64,000 nt of DNA from assembly GCF_030730905.1 (NCBI RefSeq), contig NZ_JAVAMP010000016.1:1-64000 (forward strand). Direction: 5' to 3'. Source of the DNA: Chengkuizengella axinellae. Lineage in GTDB: Bacteria; Bacillota; Bacilli; Paenibacillales; KCTC-33759. Under the pieces are notes generated by a model. The model saw only the letters and a program-made list of their open reading frames with translations. It searched no databases and was not told the DNA's origin. The translations under genes were made by a program, and so were the position numbers. Position 1 is the first letter of the stretch. Each line of letters starts with the position of its first letter. Below are positions 41,157-49,421 of the stretch, one piece after another.

Positions 41157-41714
41157 TTATTTTGAGCTATATAAAAACGCATCAACCAGTTCCCAAGAAA
41201 TATTGTGATGTTGATCCAATTCAAACTTATAGAGACCAGCACCTAGTATATGCCCATCTTCAAATTTGGCATAAACCCACTTATAATTCAAAACATAAGC
41301 CTTGTAAAAAAACATTGTACCTCCAAAGACACCATCAAAAGGGATTAATTCTGGATGGTCATATAAATCCTTTATAATGTATTCTGTATCAATTCCAAAC
41401 TGGCTTAATTCCTGAATCGATGCAAAATCTATTTTCCCCAAGTTTTCAATGTCTGTGTTGAGACGTGCAATTTCATTGATTAAATTATCATTTTCTTGTT
41501 TAACTTCACTTATATCTTTATTCACTTCTTTTTTTTCAACTAGTAGTGTGCTTTTCTCACCCTCAACTAACTGCAACCTATTGATTAAGTACTCATTCAA
41601 ATCATATATAGATTGATTTTGATTGTATTGCACAATATTCATAACTAATAATATGATGAATGAACTAACTACTCCAGTTATCCTAATCAACCTAACAAGC
41701 ATACGTTTTTCCAT
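41157..41714 (-). CDS. Unknown membrane-anchored coiled-coil protein
   Basis: This protein of about 185 residues has one N-terminal membrane helix (about 8-27, 'IRITGVVSSFIILLVMNIV'), a coiled coil (about 35-90, 'LQLVEGEKSTLLVEKKEVNKDISEVKQENDNLINEIARLN') and a C-terminal globular domain with aromatic-rich strands ('AYVLNYKWVYAKFEDGHILGAGLYKFELDQHHNISWELVDAFLYSS'). The C-terminal part probably faces outside. I do not recognise the family. ATG 41714 is preferred, with GGGGATG upstream. It is monocistronic. Confidence 0.6.
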   Translation of the reverse strand: MEKRMLVRLIRITGVVSSFIILLVMNIVQYNQNQSIYDLNEYLINRLQLVEGEKSTLLVEKKEVNKDISEVKQENDNLINEIARLNTDIENLGKIDFASIQELSQFGIDTEYIIKDLYDHPELIPFDGVFGGTMFFYKAYVLNYKWVYAKFEDGHILGAGLYKFELDQHHNISWELVDAFLYSSK

Positions 41715-42062
41715 TATGTACATCCCCATTCTAATTATTGCTTGAAACCTTTTAAGAATAAAGGAATTTCATTCCCTATTTCTTTCAATTCATCTTATTA
41801 TATGAAAGTAGAGGAAAGAAAGGATTAGGGCATAGATACTACAAATGTTCTAATCAACTGTGATTATAAGTCTTATAAATTCCTATACTTAAAAAGAATA
41901 TATGATTATTTTCTCCTGTAATCAATATAATTTTAAAATCTACACGATTTACTTGCTATGAATGAATTTTTTCTATATAATATATGAATAAATGCTCATA
42001 TATTAATATTTTAAAAATAAAAAAAGAACACTTTTGTGTTCACTTTGACTCATAAGTATAAA

Positions 42063-42136
42063 TGGAGCGGGTGATGGGAATCGAACCCACGCGACCAGCT
42101 TGGAAGGCTGGAGTTCTACCATTGAACTACACCCGC
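42063..42136 (-). tRNA. tRNA-Gly (anticodon TCC)
   Basis: The minus strand reads GCGGGTGTAGTTCAATGGTA, then an anticodon arm CCAGC-CTTCCAA-GCTGG with TCC at positions 34-36, a T arm with GGTTCGATTCC and the acceptor CACCCGC, ending in an encoded CCA. All arms pair. It is 15 bp downstream of tRNA-Pro, probably one transcript. Confidence 0.96.
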
Positions 42137-42151
42137 ATGTTAAGGTATTAG

Positions 42152-42228
42152 TGGTCGGGACGACACGATTTGAACATGCGACCCCTTGGTCCCAAACCAA
42201 GTGCTCTACCAAGCTGAGCTACGTCCCG
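42152..42228 (-). tRNA. tRNA-Pro (anticodon TGG)
   Basis: The minus strand reads CGGGACGTAGCTCAGCTTGG, an anticodon arm CTTGG-TTTGGGA-CCAAG with TGG at 34-36, a T arm with GTTCAAATC, and the acceptor GTCCCG, ending in an encoded CCA. It is the first gene of a two-tRNA unit with tRNA-Gly. Confidence 0.96.
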
Positions 42229-42319
42229 TTGATGATCAATACCTTTTGTTGCGACAAGAATTAATATATCATGACTTATAATAAAATGCAAATATTTTTT
42301 TATAGAAGGGCGGATTTTT

Positions 42320-43393
42320 ATGAATAATTCAGTAAAACTTGATGTAGTTGTCATCGGTGCAGGACAAGCCGGATTATCTATAGGGTATTATTTAACTCAA
42401 TCTAATTTATCTTTTGTTCTTTTAGATCAAAGCTCACAAATCGGAGAAACTTGGCTAAATCGGTATGATTCCTTAATTTTATTTTCACCTAGAACATACA
42501 GCAGCTTGCCTGGTTATGAATTTCCTGGTGAATCTGATGGGTATCCTAACAAGAATGAAACAGCCGAGTATTTAAAAAAGTATCAACAGAAATTTTCTAT
42601 ACCTGTAGAGCTGAACACATTTGTTGAGCAAATATCAAAGGAAAACGATACTTTTATTACTTCAACTAACCACTTTACATATCATTCAAAAATAGTTGTT
42701 ATTGCTACAGGCCCATTTCAAACTCCATTTCTCCCTAAACTAACTGGTTCTGGATTAGATGAACAAATCATACAATTACATTCTTCAAAATATAAAAATC
42801 CTCAACAACTAAAAAGGGGAACAACCTTGATTGTTGGTGCTGGAAACTCTGGGGCACAGATTGCTGTAGAACTTTATAATACTCACGATGTCTATATATC
42901 ATCTAATCAAGATTTAAAGTTTTCACCACATTTCATTGCAGGAAAAAGTATGTTTTGGTGGTTTGAGAAACTTAGAATATATGATATGTTTCGAACAGGG
43001 ACCAAAGTGGGGGAATGGATCAAAAAGCAACCTGAACCTATTATGGGAACCGAATTAAAAGAACTTGTACAACAAAACAAAGTAAAGCTAACCCCAAGAA
43101 CAAAATCTACAGACGGTGATAAAGTTACTTTTGAAGATGGCAGTTCAATCAAAGTAGCCAACATCATTTGGGCTACAGGTTTTACACAAGATTTCAATTG
43201 GATTAAAATAGATAATGTACTTAATAAACAAGGAAATCCACTACACAATAGAGGCATTACACAGGTTTCAGGATTATTTTTTATCGGATTGCCATGGTTA
43301 CATAAAAGACCCTCTGCACTTCTAGGCGGTGTTGGTGAGGATGCTAAATTTATTGTGAAGTACATAAACAACCACAACATTAGAAACGAATAG
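42320..43393 (+). CDS. Flavin-dependent monooxygenase/NAD(P)-FAD oxidoreductase (CzcO-like)
   Basis: This 357-residue protein has an FAD-binding Rossmann motif 'VVVIGAGQAGLSIGYYL' (about 9-25), a second NAD(P)-binding 'TLIVGAGNSGAQIAVEL' (about 170-186), the FMO-like 'GETWLNRYDSLILFSPRTYSSLPG', and the 'IIWATGF' motif. Such proteins are predicted monooxygenases or thioredoxin-reductase-like enzymes with unknown substrates, sometimes tied to metal or arsenic tolerance. It is a single gene; RBS GAAGGGCGG. Confidence 0.87.
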   Translation: MNNSVKLDVVVIGAGQAGLSIGYYLTQSNLSFVLLDQSSQIGETWLNRYDSLILFSPRTYSSLPGYEFPGESDGYPNKNETAEYLKKYQQKFSIPVELNTFVEQISKENDTFITSTNHFTYHSKIVVIATGPFQTPFLPKLTGSGLDEQIIQLHSSKYKNPQQLKRGTTLIVGAGNSGAQIAVELYNTHDVYISSNQDLKFSPHFIAGKSMFWWFEKLRIYDMFRTGTKVGEWIKKQPEPIMGTELKELVQQNKVKLTPRTKSTDGDKVTFEDGSSIKVANIIWATGFTQDFNWIKIDNVLNKQGNPLHNRGITQVSGLFFIGLPWLHKRPSALLGGVGEDAKFIVKYINNHNIRNE

Positions 43394-43429
43394 CTTGAGT
43401 GATCTTTCAATTTGATAATGATAAAATTA

Positions 43430-43474
43430 AGAGAATCTTTCTTTCAATGAGAGTTTTAATATCTCCCGCTGAAA
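43430..43474. repeat. 45-bp palindromic repeat, copy 1
   Basis: Starting AGAGAATCTTTCTTTCAATG and ending CTCCCGCTGAAA, this element matches 47201-47245 at 43 of 45 positions. The inner part is an imperfect inverted repeat (TTTCAATGAGAG / CTCCCGCTGAAA) around TTTTAATAT. It lies 36 bp after the oxidoreductase gene. Confidence 0.65.
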
Positions 43475-43566
43475 GTTAGATGACCTGGAAACCAAGATTT
43501 ACTATCTGTGTTTATACGTAACTATATATTTATTGAACTTTAAATGAATAATCAAGGAGTGAGATT

Positions 43567-44496
43567 ATGAAATATCGTCGTCTTGGAAAAACAGATTTAA
43601 AAGTCTCCATTGTAGGAGTAGGAACATGGCAATTTGGAGGTGAGTGGGGTGAAACTTATACCGCACAGGATGCAGCTTTAATATTAGAAAAAGCGAAAGA
43701 GCTTGGCATCAATCTTATAGATACTGCAGAATGTTATGGCGATCATTTATCTGAAAAATTAATTGGTGAATATTTAAAAAATGAAAACCGAGAAGACTGG
43801 GTTGTAGCTACTAAATTCGGTCATAAATTCAATGACTTATTTGAACGTGATCAAGTATGGAGTGCAGATCAAGTCGTACAACAATTAGAGGATTCCTTAA
43901 AAGCATTACAAACAGATTATGTGGATTTATACCAATTCCATTCAGGTATGGATGAATACTTTGATAATGATGAGCTTTGGACTGCCCTAGATAAACAAGT
44001 ACAAGCAGGAAAAATCCGCCACCTCGGTATTTCTATAGGAAGTAACGAAAACATTCATCAAACTTCAAATGCAACGAACGTAAAGGCGAAAGCAATTCAA
44101 GTTGTATACAACCGATTAGATCGCAAACCAGAAAAAGAGGTTTTCCCATCTTGTCAGGAACAAGATCTAGGTGTATTAGCGAGAGTTCCATTAGCCAGTG
44201 GTTATTTAAGTGGAAAATACAAACCTGGTGCAGAGTTTGGTCAAACTGATGTTCGACACCGACATACAGATCGTGATGCCAGACTGAAAATCGTTGAGGA
44301 GATCAAAAAATACGAAGTCCCAGAAGGTATAGATATGGCTCAGTGGGCTTTAGCCTGGTGTCTAAAACATCCTGCAGTTACGACGGTTATCCCAGGTTGT
44401 AAAAATGTAAAGCAGGTTGAATCAAACGCAGCGGCTATTCAGTACATAAGTGAAAATCATCCTCAAGCTTGGAAGGATGAAGAAAAGGAAGAATAA
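43567..44496 (+). CDS. Aldo/keto reductase
   Basis: This 309-residue (alpha/beta)8 barrel NADPH-dependent reductase starts 'MKYRRLGKTDLKVSIVGVGTWQFGG', with the catalytic tetrad Asp/Tyr in 'NLIDTAECYGDHLSEKLIGEYL', Lys in 'VVATKFGHKF', and His in 'DYVDLYQFHSG'. The cofactor-binding C-terminal segment is 'VTTVIPGCKNVKQVESN'. The physiological substrate is unknown. It is monocistronic; RBS AAGGAGTG. Confidence 0.92.
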   Translation: MKYRRLGKTDLKVSIVGVGTWQFGGEWGETYTAQDAALILEKAKELGINLIDTAECYGDHLSEKLIGEYLKNENREDWVVATKFGHKFNDLFERDQVWSADQVVQQLEDSLKALQTDYVDLYQFHSGMDEYFDNDELWTALDKQVQAGKIRHLGISIGSNENIHQTSNATNVKAKAIQVVYNRLDRKPEKEVFPSCQEQDLGVLARVPLASGYLSGKYKPGAEFGQTDVRHRHTDRDARLKIVEEIKKYEVPEGIDMAQWALAWCLKHPAVTTVIPGCKNVKQVESNAAAIQYISENHPQAWKDEEKEE

Positions 44497-44614
44497 ATGC
44501 ATTTGCACCGCTCCTTAACTTAAGAAAGAAATCTCTTTCTATATGGTTTTCTTAAGTTGAGGGCGGTCTACTCATCTTTGTGTGGTTTACCTTTCTTGAA
44601 ACCCTCAAAAGTGT

Positions 44615-44764
44615 CTATATAATATCCTTGATAACTATTAAATCCTTATAGTAGATGTTATTTAAATGGAACATCTGCTCATTGTTATTAATAATGTCTG
44701 GGATCTTTTTTATTTCGTCAAAACTATACGAGTGCTCAAATATTACAGTGAAATTAACTCCCAT
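44615..44764 (-). CDS. Unknown 49-residue protein, possibly a truncated gene
   Basis: The ATG at 44764 is preceded by GGGGGAG at 6 bp. The product MGVNFTVIFEHSYSFDEIKK... ends IVIKDII. It looks like the start of a larger domain ('FTVIFEHSYSFDEIKKIPDIINNNEQMF') that stops early. I do not recognise it. The rest of the 44497-44890 space holds only an imperfect hairpin (44505-44570) that may end the aldo/keto reductase transcript. Confidence 0.4.
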   Translation of the reverse strand: MGVNFTVIFEHSYSFDEIKKIPDIINNNEQMFHLNNIYYKDLIVIKDII

Positions 44765-44890
44765 TTCATTCTCCCCCATTTTTTTAATCCTTTTATAAAC
44801 ACTCTGTAACATCAGTTAGATACTATTTAATATAACTTCTTTAAAAAAGCAAATAAATATTACATAAATAAAAATTTCATCCTTTTCTAG

Positions 44891-44921
44891 TTGACTCTAA
44901 CCATACGTCATAGATTACGAT
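44891..44921 (+). promoter_or_regulatory. MerR-type promoter with 19-bp spacer
   Basis: TTGACT (44891-44896) and TACGAT (44916-44921) are separated by 19 bp, the long spacing typical of promoters activated by MerR-family regulators. The sequence 'TTGACTCTAACCATACGTCA' resembles the TTGACxCTAACG-type sites of TipA/Mta regulators. It drives the regulator gene itself. Confidence 0.65.
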
Positions 44922-44942
44922 AAATTGGGGAGGTGATACATC

Positions 44943-45701
44943 ATGTATAAAGTAAAAGAAGTTTCAACAATGGTAGGTGTAAGTGTGCGCACGCTTCATC
45001 ACTACGATCGCATAGGATTGCTTGAACCTGAAACGACAACTCCGGCCGGATATCGACTTTATACTGATCATAACCTCGAACGACTGCAGCAAATTTTATT
45101 TTTTAAGGAAATGGATTTTAGTCTGCAAGAAATTAAAGAGATCTTAGATCAACCCGATTTTGACAGAAAAAAAACACTTCAAACACACAAAGAAGTATTG
45201 GTGAAAAAGAAAAAACGTATCGAGAAAATGATCAAAACAGTGGATTACACTTTAGTGTCAATTGAAGGAGGAATCAAAATGGAAAACAAAGAAATGTTCA
45301 ATGGCTTTGATATGAAAGAAATCGAAAAACATCAGCAGAAATACGCAGAAGAAGCCAAACAAAAATTCGGTGAAGCCTATAATAAAACTGTGGAAAAAAC
45401 AAAAAACTATACAGAAGAAGATTGGAAAAATATCACCGAAGAGGCAAATGGCATCTATGCAAAATTAGCTTCTAGAATGGAATTTGGTGCAGAGGATGAG
45501 CAAGCTCAAGAAGCTATCCATGAATGGAGACAACACATTACCAAGTACTTTTATGAATGTACAATTGACACCTTTAAAGGACTAGGGGAAATGTATGTTG
45601 CAGATGAACGATTTACTAAAAACATTGACAAACACAAGAAAGGTTTAGCGCAGTTTATGAAAGACACAATGTATATTTATTGTGACAGTCATAGTAAATA
45701 A
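44943..45701 (+). CDS. MerR-family multidrug-type regulator with TipAS domain (Mta/TipA-like)
   Basis: This 252-residue protein has an N-terminal MerR winged helix ('YKVKEVSTMVGVSVRTLHHYDRIGLLEPETTTPAGYRLYTDHNLERLQQI'), a dimerisation coiled coil (about 75-110) and a C-terminal TipAS ligand-binding domain (about 125-252, 'EIEKHQQKYAEEAKQKFGEAYNKTVEKTKNYTEEDW'). TipAS domains bind diverse drugs such as thiopeptides. Like Bacillus Mta, it probably activates its own promoter. A strong terminator follows. No transporter is adjacent. Confidence 0.9.
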   Translation: MYKVKEVSTMVGVSVRTLHHYDRIGLLEPETTTPAGYRLYTDHNLERLQQILFFKEMDFSLQEIKEILDQPDFDRKKTLQTHKEVLVKKKKRIEKMIKTVDYTLVSIEGGIKMENKEMFNGFDMKEIEKHQQKYAEEAKQKFGEAYNKTVEKTKNYTEEDWKNITEEANGIYAKLASRMEFGAEDEQAQEAIHEWRQHITKYFYECTIDTFKGLGEMYVADERFTKNIDKHKKGLAQFMKDTMYIYCDSHSK

Positions 45702-45748
45702 TAACATCTAAATTCATAAAGATATACTAAAGTAAAAACCAAACATGA

Positions 45749-45798
45749 GAACCATTCGAGAAAGAACCCATTTCTCGAATGGTTTTATTATTTTTTAG
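45749..45798 (+). terminator. Intrinsic terminator after the MerR-family gene
   Basis: ACCATTCGAGAAA and TTTCTCGAATGGT form a perfect 13-bp stem around GAACCCA, followed by TTTATTATTTTTT. Confidence 0.88.
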
Positions 45799-45881
45799 TT
45801 TTTTTTAAAAAAAGAGTATCATTTTATATTCATATTATATATATTAATATTATGAATATAAAACGATTGGGGGAATTACAT

Positions 45882-46661
45882 ATGATTCCATTTATTATTA
45901 TAAGCGTTAGTTTTATTGTTTTATTTATTCTTTCCACATTTGGTTTTTTACCTAGAGCTTTAATGATCAGAGAAATAGGCAATTATTCAATGTCAATCAT
46001 GCTTGTTTTTATAGGCATTAGTCATTTTGTATTAATTGATGATATGCTGAAAATCATACCTTCTATTATCCCTTTTAAATTAGTTATTGTGTATATGACT
46101 GGTGTATTGGAAATTCTTTTTGGAATTGGATTACTAATACCTCGTTATAAAAGAATATCGGGTATTCTCTTGGTCATTTATTTTATAGCTGTTTTTCCTG
46201 CAAATCTAAATAACGCAATCTATGCTACACAATTATCAGGTGCCATCCCAAGTAATCCAACTTATTTATGGATAAGACTTGCACTGCAGCCACTCCTTAT
46301 TATATGGGTGTTATGGAGTTCAAAAACGATACTTACTCAGCAATATTTGGTATCTGCAACTAAAATTCGATTGAAGTCATTATCTCAGTTCATTCCTTTT
46401 ATGTGGAGTACATTTAAAGTTTTATTTCAGCTTTCTCAAACAAAAGGTATTTCTACTTCATCCGTTAAAATAATAGGAATAAAAACATACATGACATTAA
46501 CGGTCTTTCATTCTGAAAACGCATTAAAACAATTCCAAAATCATGGTTCACATTTAAAATCCATGCAAAGAACCAATACTTTAGCATCACATGTAGATTC
46601 AGCACGTTTTAAATCAAACACTTTGCCTAGTTGGACTGATGCAGTCAAACGAATGGAATAA
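45882..46661 (+). CDS. DoxX-like membrane protein fused to a monooxygenase-like (DUF3291-type) domain
   Basis: This protein of about 259 residues has an N-terminal ~155 residues with 4-5 membrane helices ('MIPFIIISVSFIVLFILSTFGFL', 'SMSIMLVFIGISHFVLI', 'GVLEILFGIGLLIPRYKRISGILLVIYFIAVFPANLNNAIYA'), as in DoxX-type proteins. The C-terminal ~100 residues ('LKSLSQFIPFMWSTFKVLFQLSQTKG' and 'KTYMTLTVFHSENALKQFQNHGSHLKSM') resemble a ferredoxin-like antibiotic-monooxygenase/DUF3291 fold. The fusion is inferred, and there is no frameshift at the junction. It lies 29 bp upstream of a PadR regulator gene. GGGGGAA supports the ATG at 45882. Confidence 0.6.
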   Translation: MIPFIIISVSFIVLFILSTFGFLPRALMIREIGNYSMSIMLVFIGISHFVLIDDMLKIIPSIIPFKLVIVYMTGVLEILFGIGLLIPRYKRISGILLVIYFIAVFPANLNNAIYATQLSGAIPSNPTYLWIRLALQPLLIIWVLWSSKTILTQQYLVSATKIRLKSLSQFIPFMWSTFKVLFQLSQTKGISTSSVKIIGIKTYMTLTVFHSENALKQFQNHGSHLKSMQRTNTLASHVDSARFKSNTLPSWTDAVKRME

Positions 46662-46690
46662 TAAAACAATATTTAAAAAGGAGTTCGAAT

Positions 46691-47200
46691 ATGCAAGCGA
46701 AAGATGTCATTTTAGGATTGTTAAAAAAGAAGGATATGTCTGGTTATGATATTAAAAAAAGGTTTGAGGAGGAATTTTCCTTTTTCTTTGATTCCAGTTA
46801 TGGCAGCGTGTATCCTACATTAAAAAAACTAGAAAGTAATCAATATATCCATAAAAAAACCTTAATTCAAGAAGGAAAACCAAATAAACATTTATTTTCA
46901 ATCACTAAAAAAGGGGAAGAACTTTTTGAATGTTATTTGGAAAGTGAAGTGAAGAGAGATAATATACGTTCTGATATTTGCATGAGATTGTATTTTGGAG
47001 AATTTATAAATAAAAAACAAATGCTAACCATAATAAAAAATACAATTTCACAAAATGAGAAAACAGTCCATCAACTTGAACATATGTATACTTTATATGG
47101 TGGAAATATGTCTGACACACAGAAGATAAGTCTTGAAATCGGTATAGAATACCACAAGAGTCAACTCCAAGTTTTACAAGATGGTATTCAAAAATTATAA
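46691..47200 (+). CDS. PadR-family transcriptional regulator
   Basis: This 169-residue protein has an N-terminal winged helix 'DVILGLLKKKDMSGYDIKKRFEEEFSFFFDSSYGSVYPTLKKLESNQYI', the PadR signature, and a C-terminal helical dimerisation/VirB-like domain (about 95-165). It is likely to repress its own operon, including the DoxX-fusion gene just upstream, in response to a small molecule or stress (inference). RBS AAAGGAGTT. Confidence 0.9.
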   Translation: MQAKDVILGLLKKKDMSGYDIKKRFEEEFSFFFDSSYGSVYPTLKKLESNQYIHKKTLIQEGKPNKHLFSITKKGEELFECYLESEVKRDNIRSDICMRLYFGEFINKKQMLTIIKNTISQNEKTVHQLEHMYTLYGGNMSDTQKISLEIGIEYHKSQLQVLQDGIQKL

Positions 47201-47245
47201 AGAGAATCTTTCTTTCAATGGGAGTTTTAATATCTCCCACTGAAA
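47201..47245. repeat. 45-bp palindromic repeat, copy 2
   Basis: It differs from 43430-43474 at two positions and has the better stem (TTTCAATGGGAG / CTCCCACTGAAA, one mismatch). It begins at the first base after the padR stop codon. A shorter relative (CTCCCTCTGAAAGTTA) lies at 63139-63152. Confidence 0.65.
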
Positions 47246-47269
47246 CCCCTATACTTTCTTATCCTTAAA

Positions 47270-47313
47270 AAAAGCTGGTGTTCCATACTTCTTTAGTATG
47301 AACATCAGCTTTT
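47270..47313 (+). terminator. Intrinsic terminator after padR
   Basis: AAAAGCTGGTGTTCCATACT pairs with AGTATGAACATCAGCTTTT with two mismatches, loop TCTTT. It ends the DoxX-fusion/padR transcript. Confidence 0.75.
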
Positions 47314-47315
47314 GA

Positions 47316-47619
47316 GTGTTGCTTACTTAGTTCCATATATATATAAATGTGTACCATTATTTTTTGTATATCCTAAAACAACAAAAGCCCTACCTCTCTT
47401 TTGTCCTTGCGGCTCCGATGACCGCGCCAGTGTGAATCAGTAATACTTACAAACTCTATTAGGGTTATGAGAATTTGAATCCTATGGTGAGGAATAATAC
47501 CTAATGAGGAACAATCTGAGGTTTTAAAGCAACAACTTATACAAATTAACATATCCATCAGTAAAAGTCAATAGAAGGGATTTTTTAGTCGATTGAAAAA
47601 AACTTCAACAAAGTTGAAG
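47316..47619. other. Gene-free stretch with a locally GC-rich segment
   Basis: Around 47400-47445 the sequence (TTGCGGCTCCGATGACCGCG) is clearly richer in GC than its surroundings and can form GCGG-CTCCGATGA-CCGC. A minus-strand frame over 47373-47558 has no ribosome site. It could be a fragment of foreign DNA or a small structured RNA; I cannot decide. Confidence 0.35.
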
Positions 47620-48471
47620 TTAAGTCTCAAATATATCAACGCCGAATCCCTTTAATATCTCAACCGCTTTTCTAACAGGAAGTTTTGAAAGACCAAATTC
47701 TTTATCAATCACGCTCTCCACTTCTTCTATGGAGTTCAATATTGTCACGGTTTCCTGAAGATCCTCAGTTCTAATTGTAAATTTATTATTATTTAAGGAT
47801 AAGATTCGTCCATGTTCTAATTGAAAAAGATCCACCCTCAGTTTTGTCATAAAAAAAGCATCCGATTTAAAGGAGTTTTGAATGCTCTCATCTAGATTTT
47901 GTTTTGAAAAAGAAATATTAGGATTAAAAATCCATGTATTAGTCAGAAATTTCTCATTGCGATAACGAGTAAAACGGTAATATCCTTCTTGTTCAGCATC
48001 TGGTAATATTTGAATTTCATCCACACTATATTTAGAAGAATTATCCTTGTTTTCAAATCTTACCGGTTTCAATATAGGAGCCGCCGCTCCGACATCCAGA
48101 TATAAACGTTCAGCTGGAAACTCAGGCAATTTAACTAAAATACCAATATGACCTCTATCCAGATTTACAAGAGAACAATCATAGCCTAAAAATGATAACA
48201 ATTTATGAGCATATTGGTTTAAGACATAACAAGTACCACCATAATCATGTTTGAATAAGCTCTCTACATACGTCTCCATAGAAGGAATATAGTACCTGTT
48301 TATATTAAATTTTGAGAAATATATTAATTTACTTACATTTTCGAATGGTAATGTAGATAGATGACGTTCACTAAACAAAGTTAAGAATTCATATGAAGGT
48401 TTTTCAGGTATTGATAGATATAATTTTTCTAAATATTTTGAAACCCAGTTTGGTATTGGTTTATCATTCAT
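47620..48471 (-). CDS. Arylamine N-acetyltransferase
   Basis: This 283-residue NAT-family enzyme transfers acetyl groups from acetyl-CoA to arylamines or related amines. The Cys-His-Asp triad is visible as C81 ('YGGTCYVLNQYAHKLL'), H108 ('DRGHIGILVKL') and D126 ('RLYLDVGAAAP'). The N-terminal 'HLSTLPFENVSKL' is also typical. The usual 'RGGxCFExN' is altered to 'YGGTCYVLN', so it belongs to a divergent branch. It is monocistronic. A role in antibiotic or xenobiotic acylation is possible but not shown. Confidence 0.85.
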   Translation of the reverse strand: MNDKPIPNWVSKYLEKLYLSIPEKPSYEFLTLFSERHLSTLPFENVSKLIYFSKFNINRYYIPSMETYVESLFKHDYGGTCYVLNQYAHKLLSFLGYDCSLVNLDRGHIGILVKLPEFPAERLYLDVGAAAPILKPVRFENKDNSSKYSVDEIQILPDAEQEGYYRFTRYRNEKFLTNTWIFNPNISFSKQNLDESIQNSFKSDAFFMTKLRVDLFQLEHGRILSLNNNKFTIRTEDLQETVTILNSIEEVESVIDKEFGLSKLPVRKAVEILKGFGVDIFET

Positions 48472-48677
48472 GATTTACAGCTCCTTCATATCTTGCACCT
48501 AATATCCCAACGATAATCGGTAGTACATTGTGATGTTTCATATTCAATCTCCCTTGTCGTTAAGTGATATTTTAATCTTACTTTATTTTTGTAACTATCA
48601 CATCGACTAATGGGATGAGCAAAACTACAACTTTAGACTGATATATTAAAATATCACTGGATGTAAGGGTGATGTAC

Positions 48678-48711
48678 AAAAAAACCATTCGAAAAAACCA
48701 TCGAACGGTCC
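48678..48711 (-). terminator. Intrinsic terminator after the DinB-family gene
   Basis: On the minus strand ACCGTTCG, a ten-base loop and CGAATGGT are followed by seven T. It lies about 65 bp after the DinB gene. The rest of 48472-48776 shows no gene. Confidence 0.75.
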
Positions 48712-48776
48712 TTTGATTTGCATCAAACATGTTGACCATATGCTTATACTTTAGAAGCGTTAACTAGAAACTACAG

Positions 48777-49274
48777 TTATGCTGGATATCCCCCACCTGG
48801 TGGTGGCCAAGCTCCAAATAGTCTACGAATCAATACAATTTCGCCAAGATGATATGAATTATGGGATGCCATGTTTCTCAAAATTCCTGCCTTAGATTCT
48901 GAAGGCCAATGTTCCAAAGGATCATCTAATTGAACAGTTGTTGCGAAATCACAGGCTCGATCTACACCTAACAGCAGTTCTTCAATGATTTTTTTCCATG
49001 CTCCTTCATCAGCTGGTTTATGTTCACTTGGCCAAGTTTCCATCGCATCTTTTGGCATTTGCGGCTGTTCTCCTTCTAGATGTTCCAGAAACCATCTTTG
49101 CCAATACAACATGTGTCCTGCTAATTGATATATTGTATAAGGCAACGCCTCTATCCTTTTTCCAGCAAGGTCGAAATCAATATCAGATAATGCTCTTTTG
49201 ATCGGGATATGTCCCCGTTCTCCTCTTAATGATTTTACTAATGTTTGTCCAAAAACTTCATTTGCATTAGTCAT
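48777..49274 (-). CDS. DinB-family four-helix protein
   Basis: This 165-residue protein has the DinB/YfiT four-helix-bundle pattern, with metal-ligand histidines in 'IYQLAGHMLYWQRWFLEHLEG' and 'MASHNSYHLGEIVLIRRLFGAWPPPGGG'. Members are metal-dependent thiol transferases or hydrolases of unknown substrate. It is monocistronic with a terminator. RBS GGAGGGATA. The length is normal. Confidence 0.88.
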   Translation of the reverse strand: MTNANEVFGQTLVKSLRGERGHIPIKRALSDIDFDLAGKRIEALPYTIYQLAGHMLYWQRWFLEHLEGEQPQMPKDAMETWPSEHKPADEGAWKKIIEELLLGVDRACDFATTVQLDDPLEHWPSESKAGILRNMASHNSYHLGEIVLIRRLFGAWPPPGGGYPA

Positions 49275-49421
49275 TTAATATATCCCTCCAATCATCATGA
49301 TCTATATATTACCAAAAGAAGAGCAAAAAATAAAAACAAGTCTACAAAATTCCACAAGCTTTCTAGTCTGATCAATGTAATGTAAAATAACGATAATAAT
49401 AAAACAAATAAGGAGTACGAG

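Noticed and set aside
42003-42354. Two minus-strand frames of 68-69 residues
   Set aside because: They run through the tRNA-Gly and tRNA-Pro genes and are artefacts.
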